A stretch of 64,000 bases of DNA from JALHVH01 sp963773685 (lineage in GTDB: Bacteria; Acidobacteriota; Aminicenantia; Aminicenantales; Saccharicenantaceae). A program made the translations under genes and the position numbers. Shown here piece by piece: positions 9,163 to 18,083 of the stretch (positions are counted from its first letter, which is position 1; every line of letters starts with the position of its first letter). Below the pieces are notes generated by a model. The model was not told the origin of the DNA, searched no databases, and saw only the letters and a list, made by a program, of their open reading frames with translations. The stretch covers positions 289,464-353,463 of the forward strand of contig CAVZBY010000002.1 of the NCBI GenBank assembly GCA_963773685.1. The letters run 5' to 3'.

Positions 9163-10637
9163 ATGCCCAAACCGCGTTCCGCCGGTCTCGTGATCATCTG
9201 CGGGCTGGCGTCCGTCTTTCTTGCGGCGGGCTGTCAGACGCGGGCCTCGCTGACGAAGGCGAGGATGAAGAAGGTCGAAAGGGGGCTCCTCCGGGCTGTC
9301 GTCATCAAGGGGACCAAGAGCGAACGATCGCCTTTGGGCGAGCGGATGGAATTCTACAAGGTCCCCGGGGCGAGCATCGTTCTCCTCGACCGCTATGAGG
9401 TCGATTGGGCGAAAGCCTATGGATACCGCGATATCCAATCCTACGCGCCGGTAACGCCGGATACGCTCTTCCAGGCCGGGGCGCTCGGCCAGCCCGTCGC
9501 GGCGGCGGCCCTTCTCTCCCTGGTCGACCGCGGGAAGCTGGACCTGGATGCCGACGCGGGACGGGCGCTGCGTTCCTGGAAACCGGCCCTTCCGGAAAGC
9601 GGCGCCTCGAAGCCCCCGTCCTGACCCTGAGGAAGCTCTTGGCCCACGCGTCCGGCCTCGGAGGCCAGGTTTTCGAGGGCCGCCCCAGGAAGGACCCCCT
9701 GCCGTCGCTCGCTCAGGTCCTCGACGGGATTCCTCCCGCGGCGAATCGGCCCGTCCTCGAGGGGTTCCGGCCGGACGCGATCGGCGATTCCGAATCCGGA
9801 TATGTCATCGTCGAGCAGATCGCCGCCGATGCGGGCGGAATGCCGTTCCCGGCCCTTGCCGAAGAAGCCGTCCTCGGTCCGCTGGGCATGAAGGACAGCT
9901 CCTTCGAAGCGCCGCTTCCGGCGGCCCTCGAAGCCCGGGCCGCCTCCGGACACCTCCGGCAGGGACCGGGCGTTTCGGGAGGCTGGCTGAACTACTGCGA
10001 ATCCGCCTCCAAGGGATTGTGGGCGACCCCGCTCGATTACGCGAGCTTCCTTGTCGGCCTCGTTTCCGACGCCAGGGGGGGGCCGAAAAAGATGTTGTCG
10101 CCCGAGTCGGCCAGGGCCGTCCTGACGCCCCAGTTCCGTGACCGGGGCTTCGGGGTCCGGGTCGGCGGGACCGGGAACGACGTCCATTTCATCGTCCGGG
10201 GGCGGACGTGCGGGTTCGCCGCCCTGGCCGTGTTCTATCCGGGCCGGGGCCAGGGACTCGTCGTCATGGCGAACAGCGACAACGGGGGCCTGCTCGCCGA
10301 CGAGATCCTGCGGGCGGCGTCGGCCGCTTACGAGTGGCCGGACTTCAAACCGGAAGAAAGGCCCCTCTATCGGCTCGACCCCTCGACCTACGCCCCGTAC
10401 GTCGGGCGGTACGAGATCTCACCGGACTATGCCCTCGATGTCGCCGTCGAGGATTATTACCTCGTCGTCCGTCCGACGGGCCAGGCGCGGACGAAATTCT
10501 TTGTGGAGAGCGAGACGATCTTCTTCTCGGTAGATCCCTTCATCCGCATCCAGTTCCGGCGCGACGACAAGGGCCTCGTGGCAGGGCTCGTCCTCTGGCA
10601 GGAGGATTTCGAGCAGAAGGCCGTGAAGGTGCGATGA
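9163..10637 (+). CDS. beta-lactamase-family lipoprotein that has lost its catalytic residues (one frameshift)
   Basis: About 491 residues. A lipoprotein signal (GLASVFLAAGC, Cys at ~24) is followed by a class C beta-lactamase/penicillin-binding-like domain. The paralogous domain of the fusion protein at 44524 aligns closely: there 'LFQAASISKAVAAG' holds the SxxK motif, here the same place reads 'LFQAGALGQPVAAA', so Ser is Ala and Lys is Gln. The YxN region reads 'GDSESGYVIVEQ' in place of the paralogue's 'RYSGGGYTVMQQ'. So it looks like an envelope pseudoenzyme that may bind rather than hydrolyse. The frame changes near 9605-9620. The C-terminal ~100 residues form the add-on domain seen in such hydrolases ('PYVGRYEISPDYALDV'). 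Its stop overlaps the next start (ATGA). Confidence 0.8.
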
Positions 10638-11570
10638 CGACCGGGGCGCTTTCGGTCCTGTTCAATCCGTCGGCCGGGCAGGGGAGGGCCCTCGGTCAAC
10701 GGGGCCGCGTCGAGTCCCGACTCCGGGAGAACGGGGTCGTGTTCGACCTTGTCGTGACGCGGAGCGAAGACGAGTTGAGAAGCCTGGCCCGGACCCACGG
10801 CCGGAAATATGGGACGGTCGTCGCGGCCGGGGGCGATTCCACCTTCCATCATCGTCGCCAACGAGCTCCTGGCGACCGGATCGGCCGCCCGCCTGGGCAT
10901 GATCGGCGTCGGGTCCTCCAACGACATCGACCGGGAATTCGGTCTGGATTCGCTGGACAAGGCGTGCGCGGCGCTGCGGGCGGGACGCACGCGCCGGATC
11001 GACGCGGGGCGCATCGTCCGCGGGGGCGAGACTCGGCGCTATTTCCTGGGCCAGGCCAATGTGGGGCTCGGCGCAATGGTGAATGCGTACGTTGCGGATC
11101 TCGCCCGAAAGAGGTCCAGGCTTGCCGCGCACCAGACCCTGGCCGGGGTTCTCGGGGATCCTCAAGGCATACCGATCGGGACGGCTTCCTGTCACGCTCG
11201 AGGTCTCGGGCGGGGATAGGGAGGTCCATGGCGGCTTCGTCCTCGCCGTCTTCGGGAACACCCGCTACTGGGCGACCGGCAAGAATATCGTTCCCGACGC
11301 GAAGCCCGACGACGGAGTCCTCGACGCGTGCCTTGTCGAAGCGTGCCCGTTCGTGCGGCTCGATCCGGATCGCGGTCCTGGCGTCGCGCGGGGCCCACGG
11401 CCGCGCGAAAGGGGTTTCGTTCCTGAAAGCGGCGGCCTTCGACGTCTCCGGGCCGGTCCCCTTCGAGGTCCAGACCGACGGCGAGATCCTCGGGCGGCGC
11501 GGAGCATCCGGAGATGTTCGATGCCGTCAGGTTCGACATCCTGCCCGGGGCCCTGGAGATCGTCTGCTGA
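10634..11570 (+). CDS. diacylglycerol/lipid kinase family protein (several frameshifts)
   Basis: About 311 residues spread over several frames. Start: 'SVLFNPSAGQGRALGQRG', the nucleotide-binding loop of the DagK/YegS family. 'GTVVAAGGDST' is the GGDGT-like catalytic motif. After a break near 10845 comes 'RLGMIGVGSSNDIDREFG', matching the 'LPxGTxNDxAR' region with Ser in place of Thr, then 'YFLGQANVGLGAMV'. After breaks near 11160, 11380 and 11500 the C-terminal sandwich ends 'AVRFDILPGALEIVC'. The family phosphorylates diacylglycerol or related lipids with ATP. The start ATG overlaps the TGA of the upstream lipoprotein gene (ATGA), so they form an operon. Confidence 0.78.
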
Positions 11571-11583
11571 GCGGGGCCGCGGA

Positions 11584-12109
11584 TCAGCGCGTCACGCTGC
11601 GGATGCCCTCTTTGACGTAGGCTTCCCAGAACTCCCGGTAATGCGATCGCACTCTCGGCGATCTTCTCGATCTCTTCGGGCGTGAGCTTTCTGACGACCT
11701 TGGCGGGGGAGCCCAGGAGGAGCGTCCCCTCCGGATATGTCTTTCCCGGCGGGACGAGGGAGCCGGCGCCGACGATGGAATCGCGGGAGATGACACAGCC
11801 GTCGAGGAGGACGGCCCCCATGCCGACGATGCAGTTGTCGCCGACCGTGCAGGCGTGGAGAATGGCTCCGTGCCCCACCGTGACCGCGCGGCCGAGGACC
11901 GTATTCCGGCCGTGATCGACATGGACGACGCCATTGTCCTGGATGTTGGTATTCTCGCCGATGACGATATCGGCGATGTCCGCACGGAGGACGCTGTTGT
12001 ACCAGACGCTCGCTCCGGCGGCCAGCACGACGCGTCCGATGAGCCGGGCGCCTTCGGCGATGAAGGTTTCCGGATCGAGCACCGGGAGCCTTTCCTTGAG
12101 TTGTTCCAT
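11584..12109 (-). CDS. gamma-class carbonic anhydrase-like hexapeptide protein (one frameshift)
   Basis: About 174 residues of left-handed beta-helix: 'EGARLIGRVVLAAGASVW', 'RADIADIVIGENTNIQDN', then the zinc-His positions in 'VVHVDHGRNTVLG' and 'VTVGHGAILHACTVGD', and the typical tail 'TYPEGTLLLGSPAKVVRKL'. This fits the YrdA/gamma-carbonic-anhydrase family; many members are trimers with zinc at subunit interfaces, and not all hydrate CO2. The last ~18 residues ('YREFWEAYVKEGIRSVTR') are in another frame, with the break near 11640. A MaoC gene lies just upstream on the same strand, so the two may be co-transcribed. Confidence 0.85.
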
Positions 12110-12163
12110 TCCGACCTCCGTACCTGCGATCGTTCCCTTCTTCGGCGCGGCGCCCTTCCGGCG

Positions 12164-12626
12164 CTAGAAGACGATGAGGACGAGAAGCTCCGCGACCACA
12201 GCCGGCCGTCCTTCGCCTTCGATCTCCATCGTATTCCCGACCGTCGCCAGCATCCGGCGGAAGCCCTTCCGCTCGACGCTCTCGAGGACGGCGCGGTTGC
12301 GGACCCGTGCCGCCCGTCGGGACGGGGCTGACGAAGCGGACGCGGTTCAGTCCGTAATTGACCGCCATCCTGGGCCCCTCGCGGAGCAGGGCGCTTTGAC
12401 CGAGGAAATGGGGCAGGAGGGAGAGGAGGAGGAATCCGTGAGCGACGGTGCCGCCGAGAGGGCCTTCCGCGGCCTTCACGCGGTCCACGTGGATCCACTG
12501 GCGGTCCTCGGTGCATTCGGCGAACGCGTCGACCCGTTCCTGGGTCACCGTGAGCCATTCGGATAGGCCGATCTCCTTTCCGACGAGGGCCCTGAGCTTT
12601 CTAGGGGTCAACCGGTCCCGAGCCAT
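12164..12626 (-). CDS. MaoC-like hotdog dehydratase (one frameshift)
   Basis: About 153 residues with 'GLSEWLTVTQERVDAFAECT', 'QWIHVDRVKAAEGPLGGTVAHGF' (the D-x-E-A/HG hydratase segment, with His in AHGF) and 'LNRVRFVSPVPTGG'. After a break near 12313 the protein ends 'RKGFRRMLATVGNTMEIEG' and 'VAELLVLIVF'. MaoC/NodN-type proteins hydrate 2-enoyl-CoA to (R)-3-hydroxyacyl-CoA. The ATG at 12626 lies only 6 nt after the -10 box and no Shine-Dalgarno is visible, so the mRNA may be leaderless. Confidence 0.8.
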
Positions 12627-12632
12627 GGACCC

Positions 12633-12661
12633 GATATATCAGGAATCGTTTCCCAAGTAAA
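12633..12661 (-). promoter_or_regulatory. sigma-70 promoter for maoC/gamma-CA, implies leaderless mRNA
   Basis: Minus strand: TTTACT (12661-12656), 17 bp, TATATC (12638-12633), then 6 nt to the ATG at 12626. Confidence 0.6.
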
Positions 12662-12691
12662 GAAGGCCGGCCGCAGGTCGGTCCCGCCGCC

Positions 12692-12720
12692 TTCTCAAAT
12701 CCCCGGGAGTCGGGTATACT
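12692..12720 (+). promoter_or_regulatory. sigma-70-like promoter for the outer-membrane barrel gene
   Basis: A good -10 box TATACT (12715-12720) with a weak -35 TTCTCA 17 bp upstream (12692-12697). It lies 32 bp before the ATG at 12753, with GGATAG in between. Confidence 0.45.
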
Positions 12721-12752
12721 AAGGACTTCGGCCGGTCGGATAAAGGATAGAG

Positions 12753-13457
12753 ATGAAAAAAATGACGCTTTTTCTGGCCGCGGTCCTGGCGGCATGGACT
12801 CCGGCGCGGGCCGACGACCTGATCGCCCCGGCCGTCCGTTGGGACCGGACCTCGACGAGCAGGCCGTTCCTCACGGTTTCGGTTCTCAGGAACACCCTTG
12901 AAGGCGACCTCGACGGGCTTCTTGCGTTGGGGACCACGGAGAAGGTCTTCTATATCCCCAAGCTGGACCCGGGGCTCGGCCTCAGCGTCGGCTATGGGAG
13001 GATCCGCAAGAACGGGCTCTGGATGGTCAATATCACGCGTTCCTTCCACAACGCCACGTTCCGCGGCACGGATAGCTCGGCTTCGTACAACGCGGTCGAG
13101 TTCGGCGGCCGGGGCTATCTATGGTCCCGGGCGCCGGTCCGGCCTTATCTCCAAGCGGGGTTCGGCATGTCGCTGCTCCACGTCCGCGATGCGGCCGAGC
13201 GGGGCGGGACGATCTACGACGCCAACTATATAGGCCTGTCGGTCAACGGCGGGGCCGGCGTTCATGTCCCGCTGGGCCCGCGGATGTTCCTGACCGGAGG
13301 CGCGACCTACCGCTTTTTCGCCGGAATGTACGCCAAGGGCCCGGGGCGGGGCCGGGACGTCACCAACCTCTACATCGATCGCACCGGTCCGAGGCGTCAT
13401 ATTTTCCTCAAGGTCCCGGGACTCCGGCTGGAGGCCGGCGTCGGTTACTTCTTCTGA
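12753..13457 (+). CDS. outer-membrane beta-barrel protein, unknown role
   Basis: 234 residues with a signal peptide (KKMTLFLAAVLAAWTPARA). The mature part alternates polar and hydrophobic residues in strand-length blocks ('GLGLSVGYGRIRKNGLWMV', 'NAVEFGGRGYLWSRAPVRP', 'GAGVHVPLGPRMFLTGGAT') and ends 'LRLEAGVGYFF', the aromatic C-terminal residue typical of barrels inserted by BamA. It resembles OmpW/OprB-size small barrels in length (8-10 strands) but I recognise no specific family. It stands alone, with an SDR gene downstream after 44 bp. Confidence 0.75.
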   Translation: MKKMTLFLAAVLAAWTPARADDLIAPAVRWDRTSTSRPFLTVSVLRNTLEGDLDGLLALGTTEKVFYIPKLDPGLGLSVGYGRIRKNGLWMVNITRSFHNATFRGTDSSASYNAVEFGGRGYLWSRAPVRPYLQAGFGMSLLHVRDAAERGGTIYDANYIGLSVNGGAGVHVPLGPRMFLTGGATYRFFAGMYAKGPGRGRDVTNLYIDRTGPRRHIFLKVPGLRLEAGVGYFF

Positions 13458-13501
13458 TCGGCCCCGCGACGCGGGCCAACCCACGACGAGGATTCCTATC
13501 G

Positions 13502-14248
13502 ATGTATAAGGACCTTTCGGGCAAAAGAGTCGTGATCACGGGGGGGGCGAGCGGTATCGGGCTGGCGACGGCCCTTCGGTTCGTCGCGGAAGGGGCCCGG
13601 GTTGCGATCATGGATATCGACCGCTCGGGTCTGACGGCCGCTGTCGAGCGCCACCCGGGCTTCCGTGCGGCGATCGAAGCGGATGTCAGCGATCCCGCCC
13701 GGGTCGAAGGGGCCTTCCGGGAAGCGGACGCCTGTCTCGGAGGCGTCGACGTTCTCGTCGCCAACGCGGGGATCAGCGTTCGCAGGGATTTCACGGACAT
13801 CCCGAACGAGCAGTGGGCGCGCGTCCTCGGCGTCAATCTCCATGGCGTCTTTTATTGCGCCCGCGAGGCCGCCCGGCGGATGCAGGCGCAGGGTTCGGGC
13901 GTCATCCTGATGACGGCGTCCACGAACGGGACCGAAGGCCACCCCCTTTATGCCGACTACAACGCCTCGAAGGCGGGCGTCATCCTTCTCGCCAAGACCA
14001 TGGCCCTCGAGCTGGCGCCGGCCATCCGCGTCAACGCCGTCTGCCCGGGATACGTCCTCACGCCCATGCAAAAAGCCGAATATACCCCTGAAATGCTCGA
14101 GAGCGTGAACCGGAAGATCCCCATGAAGCGCCACGCCGAACCCGACGAGGTCGCCGCCCTGTTCGCGTTCCTGGCGTCCTCGGAAGCCGCCTACATCACC
14201 GGGGCGGAGATCTGCATCGACGGCGGAGAGACCGCCGGGCTTATATAG
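13502..14248 (+). CDS. short-chain dehydrogenase/reductase (SDR)
   Basis: A complete 248-residue classical SDR. 'VVITGGASGIGLATALRF' is the TGxxxGIG NAD(P)-binding motif, Asp in 'VAIMDIDRSG' favours NAD, 'VLVANAGIS' is the NAG motif, 'LMTAST' supplies the catalytic Ser and 'YADYNASKAGV' the YxxxK pair. The C-terminal 'YITGAEICIDGGETAGLI' is the usual FabG-like end. Substrate specificity cannot be read from sequence. ATG at 13502 is chosen because it starts the Rossmann domain 8 residues upstream of the first strand; AGGA lies 9 bp before it. Confidence 0.9.
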   Translation: MYKDLSGKRVVITGGASGIGLATALRFVAEGARVAIMDIDRSGLTAAVERHPGFRAAIEADVSDPARVEGAFREADACLGGVDVLVANAGISVRRDFTDIPNEQWARVLGVNLHGVFYCAREAARRMQAQGSGVILMTASTNGTEGHPLYADYNASKAGVILLAKTMALELAPAIRVNAVCPGYVLTPMQKAEYTPEMLESVNRKIPMKRHAEPDEVAALFAFLASSEAAYITGAEICIDGGETAGLI

Positions 14249-14284
14249 GTCGGGGCGCCGCTCCGGCCTCTCCCGCCGGCTCAG

Positions 14285-17200
14285 CTATTTTTTCCAGACG
14301 GGCACTCCGCGGCCCGGCGTCCAGGGCGCGCCGGCCGCTTCGAGCTCGTCGCCGAGCTTCTTGAGATCGACCTCGATGATGGTCCGGAACTCGTCCTGGA
14401 GCTTCTCATATTCGGAGGCCGCGATCTCGTAGCCGCGCCTCGCCGTCTCCGTGACCGGGCAGGTCGTCGACAGCTGGGTCGAGACGCGTTCCATGAGCGA
14501 GGGCTCGACCGCCTCCGAGCGCTGCCGCTTGGTCCTATCCCCGAAGAGCCGCCGTGTCGCGGCCCTCAGCCTTTCCCGGAGGGCCGCGACCTTCTCTCCA
14601 AGCTTCGGACCGGCGCCGGGGGTCGCGAGAAGGGCTTTATTCATGGCCTCGAGGTTCCGGCCGGCTTCCTGGGCCGCGGAGCCGGCGCCCATCATGGCGC
14701 GCTGGAGCTCGCCGGCCTTCTTCTGGAAAGCGAGGAGCGAGGCCTTGTCCTTCTCGGCCAGGGCCGAAAGCCCCAGGGATTCGACCATGAACGTTTGCGG
14801 CTCTCCCAGGGGGGTCAGGACGCCGTCCGCGAGCTTGGCCATGGATACCGTGAACTTGCCGGGGACGACCAGGGGCCCCTCGGGGGCACGGTCCCAATCA
14901 TCCCATTCCTCCGGCTGTCGGGCTTCGGGCTCGATGGGATCGACCGGCGGGTAGCGAAGGTCCCAGGCGATGCGGTGGACGCCCTTGCCCGCGGGTACCG
15001 GGATCCGCCGCACGACGCCGCCGGCTTCGTCCGTTATCGTCAGGATGAGGACGGGCTTGTCCTCCGCCTCTTCTTTCCGCAGGGCCTCCCATCCGGGGAA
15101 GGGGATGGGCTTCCCGGCCTTGGAGATCTCTTTCTCGCGCTCGCGCCGGGCTTCGGCCGATGTTCTCAGGGAGTCCTTGAGATAATACGTGAACTCGGCT
15201 CCGAAGGGCGGATTGGGAGCGAGGTAATAGCCCTCGCCGAAGAAGCTCTTGCCGGACGAGTCGAACGCCCGGTACGGCACATATATCAGGGCCTTCCGAG
15301 GCGCGAACAGGACGGATTCCCGGCCCAGGGCCGTCGCATCGAGCGCCCTGAGGGGCGAATAGTCGTCGAGGACGAAGAAGCCGCGCCCGAACGAGGCGCC
15401 GACGAGGTCGCCTTCGCGCTCCTGGACCTCGATGTCCCGGAACGAAATGGTCGGGACCCCGCCCGAGAGCTTCGCCCAGCTCCTGCCGCCGTCGAGCGTG
15501 GCGTAGATGCCGAACTCCGTGCCGGCGAATAGGAGGTCCTTCTTGACGTTGTCCTGGGCGACCGACCAAACGATCATTCGGTCCGGCAGTCCGGCGCCGA
15601 TGTTGGTCCAGGTTCTGCCCCGGTCGGCGCTCATGAGCAGGTAGGGCTTATAGTTTCCCATTTTATGATCGTCCACGGCCGCGAAGACCGTGTTCCCGTC
15701 ATGCTTCGACGCCTTGATCCGATTGACGAAATAGGAAGGGGGGACTCCCGGAATGCTCTCGATCCGGCGCCACGTGGCGCCGCCGTCCTCTGTGACCTGG
15801 ATGAGGCCGTCGTCGGTGCCGGCGTAGATGAGCCCATCGACGAGGGGCGATTCCGCGATGGCGGAGATCGTCCCGAACATCGACATCGCGCCGTGGTCCC
15901 AAAGGGCGTCCACGCTCCAGGTCCGGCCCATTATGCTCTGCTCGAGGCGGAAGACGCCGCGGGTCAGGTCCGGGCTGATGCGCTTCCAGGAGTTGCCGCG
16001 GTCGTCGCTCTTCCAGACGTGCTGGGACGCGTAGTAGAGCCGGGAGGGGGAATGGGGGCTGATGAGGATCGGCGAGTCCCAGTTGAAGCGGAGCGGAGGG
16101 TCGCCGGGCTCCGGGCGCGGGCTGATATAGACGGCTTCCTTGCTCTTCTTGTCGAACCGGAGGAGGTTCCCTTCCTGCCACTCGACGTAGACGACGTCGG
16201 GGTCCGTCGGGTCCACGGCGCTGGCGTAGCCGTCCGCCCCGAAGGTGATGAGCCAGTCGGCGTTGGCGATGCCGTTCGCCTTGAGCGTCCGCGAGGGTCC
16301 GAGCTGGCTGCCGTTGTCCTGGGCTCCGCCGTGGATGTTGTAGAAGGGGAGGGCGTTGTCGAGGGCCAGCTTGTAGAACTGGGTCACCGGCAGGTTGTCG
16401 AAGAAACGCCACGTCCGGCCGCGGTCGAAGCTCTCGTACAATCCCCCGTCGCAGCCGCTGAGGAGATAGTCCGGATCGCCGGCGACGAAGGCCAGGGCAT
16501 GATTATCGACGTGCTTGTTCCTTTCTCCGACGGGGCGCCACGTCCTTCCGCCGTCGTCGCTCACCCTCTGGACGGGGTCCATCTGGTAAACGCGGTCGAA
16601 GGTATTGGGATCGGCGAAGATCTCCTGATAGTAGTGCGGGCCCGTCCCGCCGGAGATGTAGGAGCTCCGCTTCTCGAAGCTCTCGCCCCGGTTCGCCGAC
16701 CTGTAGAAGCCCTTCTGCTCCGGCCCGGCCTCGACGGTCGCGTAAACGACGCGCGGGTCCAGGGGGGAGACGGCGAGGCCGATCTTCCCGATGTCTCCCG
16801 AAGGCAATCCGACCGTGAGCTTCCGCCATGTCGCGCCGGCGTCCTCGCTCTTGTAGATCCCGGATTCGGGCCCGCCGGCCATGAAGGCGGCCACGGACCT
16901 CCGCCTCTGGTAGGCGGCCGCGTAGATGACGTCGGGATTCGAGGGGTCGAATTCGGCGCTGGCGACTCCCGTGTCCTTGGACACTTCGAGCGACGGCTTC
17001 CATGTTTTTCCGCCGTCGACGCTCTTGAACAATCCCCGCTCGCCCCCGGGCGACCAGAGAGGCCCCTCGGAGGCGACGTATACGGTCGCCGCGTCGCGGG
17101 GGTCGACGAGGACGCGGGCGATATGCTCGGAGGCTTTGAGACCCATGTTCGTCCATGTCTCGCCGCCGTTCAGGCTCTTGTAGACGCCGTCGCCGTAACC

Positions 17201-17584
17201 GACGTGACGGCCGCTGACGTTCTCGCCGGTCCCCACCCAGACGATCTCCGGGTTTCCGGGGGTCAGCGTGATACAGCCGATGGAATAGGAGCCTTGATCA
17301 TCGAAAATAGGCTTCCAGGTCAGTCCGGCGTTCTCAGTCTTCCAGACGCCCCCCGAAGCGGCGGCAACGTACCAGACGCGCCGGTTCCGGGGATGGATGG
17401 CGACGTCGCTGAGGCGGCCGGATGTCAGCGCGGGGCCGATGTTGCGGAACGCCAGCCCGGCGAGGATGTCGGACGTCAGCCCGCCGGCCTTCTCCGCCTG
17501 AGCGGCGGGCCGGTCCTTCCCGGCCGAAAGGACCGGAGACAAGGCCCAAAGGAGGACGCAGAAACCGACGAGATATTTCTTCAT
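14285..17584 (-). CDS. secreted BNR/sortilin-like multi-propeller protein
   Basis: A complete 1099-residue protein with a signal peptide (KKYLVGFCVLLWALSPVLS). The first ~750 residues hold many Asp-box/BNR repeats: 'GVWKTENAGLTWKPIF', 'GVYKSLNGGETWTNMG', 'GLFKSVDGGKTWKP', 'IYKSEDAGATWRKL', 'VTEDGGATWRRIE', 'LLMSADRGRTWTNI', 'IYATLDGGRSWAKLSGG'. This is the VPS10/sortilin-type ten-bladed propeller often annotated as a glycosyl hydrolase, although no catalytic activity follows from the repeats. A beta-sandwich-like region and a helical C-terminal domain (~930-1099) follow. Such proteins are abundant in Acidobacteriota-like genomes. The ATG at 17584 has GGAGGG upstream; a longer in-frame reading to 17881 lacks support. 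Confidence 0.88.
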   Translation of the reverse strand: MKKYLVGFCVLLWALSPVLSAGKDRPAAQAEKAGGLTSDILAGLAFRNIGPALTSGRLSDVAIHPRNRRVWYVAAASGGVWKTENAGLTWKPIFDDQGSYSIGCITLTPGNPEIVWVGTGENVSGRHVGYGDGVYKSLNGGETWTNMGLKASEHIARVLVDPRDAATVYVASEGPLWSPGGERGLFKSVDGGKTWKPSLEVSKDTGVASAEFDPSNPDVIYAAAYQRRRSVAAFMAGGPESGIYKSEDAGATWRKLTVGLPSGDIGKIGLAVSPLDPRVVYATVEAGPEQKGFYRSANRGESFEKRSSYISGGTGPHYYQEIFADPNTFDRVYQMDPVQRVSDDGGRTWRPVGERNKHVDNHALAFVAGDPDYLLSGCDGGLYESFDRGRTWRFFDNLPVTQFYKLALDNALPFYNIHGGAQDNGSQLGPSRTLKANGIANADWLITFGADGYASAVDPTDPDVVYVEWQEGNLLRFDKKSKEAVYISPRPEPGDPPLRFNWDSPILISPHSPSRLYYASQHVWKSDDRGNSWKRISPDLTRGVFRLEQSIMGRTWSVDALWDHGAMSMFGTISAIAESPLVDGLIYAGTDDGLIQVTEDGGATWRRIESIPGVPPSYFVNRIKASKHDGNTVFAAVDDHKMGNYKPYLLMSADRGRTWTNIGAGLPDRMIVWSVAQDNVKKDLLFAGTEFGIYATLDGGRSWAKLSGGVPTISFRDIEVQEREGDLVGASFGRGFFVLDDYSPLRALDATALGRESVLFAPRKALIYVPYRAFDSSGKSFFGEGYYLAPNPPFGAEFTYYLKDSLRTSAEARREREKEISKAGKPIPFPGWEALRKEEAEDKPVLILTITDEAGGVVRRIPVPAGKGVHRIAWDLRYPPVDPIEPEARQPEEWDDWDRAPEGPLVVPGKFTVSMAKLADGVLTPLGEPQTFMVESLGLSALAEKDKASLLAFQKKAGELQRAMMGAGSAAQEAGRNLEAMNKALLATPGAGPKLGEKVAALRERLRAATRRLFGDRTKRQRSEAVEPSLMERVSTQLSTTCPVTETARRGYEIAASEYEKLQDEFRTIIEVDLKKLGDELEAAGAPWTPGRGVPVWKK

Positions 17585-17630
17585 GGATCCCTCCGTCGCG
17601 ATTGAATCGAACATGATCTTCGGAAAGTCA

Positions 17631-17659
17631 TAAATACGACAGAATGGCGGGAAATTCAA
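17631..17659 (-). promoter_or_regulatory. sigma-70 promoter for the BNR-repeat gene
   Basis: Minus strand: TTGAAT (17659-17654), 17-bp spacer, TATTTA (17636-17631), 46 bp before the ATG at 17584. Confidence 0.6.
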
Positions 17660-17666
17660 TGGGTCC

Positions 17667-17695
17667 TTGCTTCCTTTCCGCCCGGGCGCTAGAAT
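17667..17695 (+). promoter_or_regulatory. sigma-70 promoter for a small membrane protein, implies leaderless mRNA
   Basis: TTGCTT (17667-17672), 17 bp, TAGAAT (17690-17695), then 7 nt to the ATG at 17703. Confidence 0.5.
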
Positions 17696-17702
17696 AGGTG
17701 CG

Positions 17703-17885
17703 ATGAAGCAAGCGCTCGTCCCCATCATCGCGGCGCTAATTTTCCCGTTCGCGCTCCTCCTGTTCATATCGGTCGTCCCGTTCATCTCGATCATCCTCCT
17801 GGCGCGCGCGTCCCCGCCCGGCCCCTTCCGGGCGCTTTCTCTTTCTTTGTGTCCTTCCACCGGAAGAAGCCCCCCTATCATCTAA
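17703..17885 (+). CDS. small hydrophobic membrane protein (hypothetical)
   Basis: A 60-residue ORF whose first 35 residues form a strong membrane helix or helical hairpin (ALVPIIAALIFPFALLLFI, then SVVPFISIILLARA). The promoter spacing argues that it is expressed. After residue ~38 the reading becomes Ser/Pro-rich; a +1 change near 17835 would instead give 'FHRKKPPYHLTET', so the C terminus is uncertain. I know no family. It lies between the BNR gene and the inverted-repeat block, and its 3' end touches the first repeat. Confidence 0.4.
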   Translation: MKQALVPIIAALIFPFALLLFISVVPFISIILLARASPPGPFRALSLSLCPSTGRSPPII

Positions 17886-18033
17886 CGGAGACACGTTCCA
17901 TCCGCCCCCTTGAATTCCAAGGGGGAAGGGGGATTAAGAGCTCCAAGGGCAGGATTCGTGTCTCCGCAAATATATCTAACGGAGACACGCTCCATCGGCC
18001 CCCCTTGAATTCCCGTTCCGACCCGTGTCTCCG
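17886..18033. repeat. two imperfect copies of an inverted-repeat element with CGGAGACACG / CGTGTCTCCG arms
   Basis: Copy 1: CGGAGACACG at 17886-17895 and CGTGTCTCCG at 17957-17966. Copy 2: the same arms at 17980-17989 and 18024-18033. Both left arms are preceded by TCTAA and followed by a shared core (YTCCATCSG, runs of C, then TTGAATTCC), so they are diverged copies of one element, 81 and 54 bp long. No coding sequence lies inside. They read as REP/MITE-like elements. The second ends 50 bp before the SecA-like gene and could shape its leader RNA. Confidence 0.7.
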
Positions 18034-18083
18034 TAACGGCTCGAGAACGTGTCCCGCTTGGATGACCGGATAGGAGGTCTGTC

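Noticed and set aside
17585..17881. N-terminal extension of the BNR-repeat protein
   Set aside because: Open by chance; the signal peptide starts at 17584 with GGAGGG, and the promoter for it lies inside the extension.
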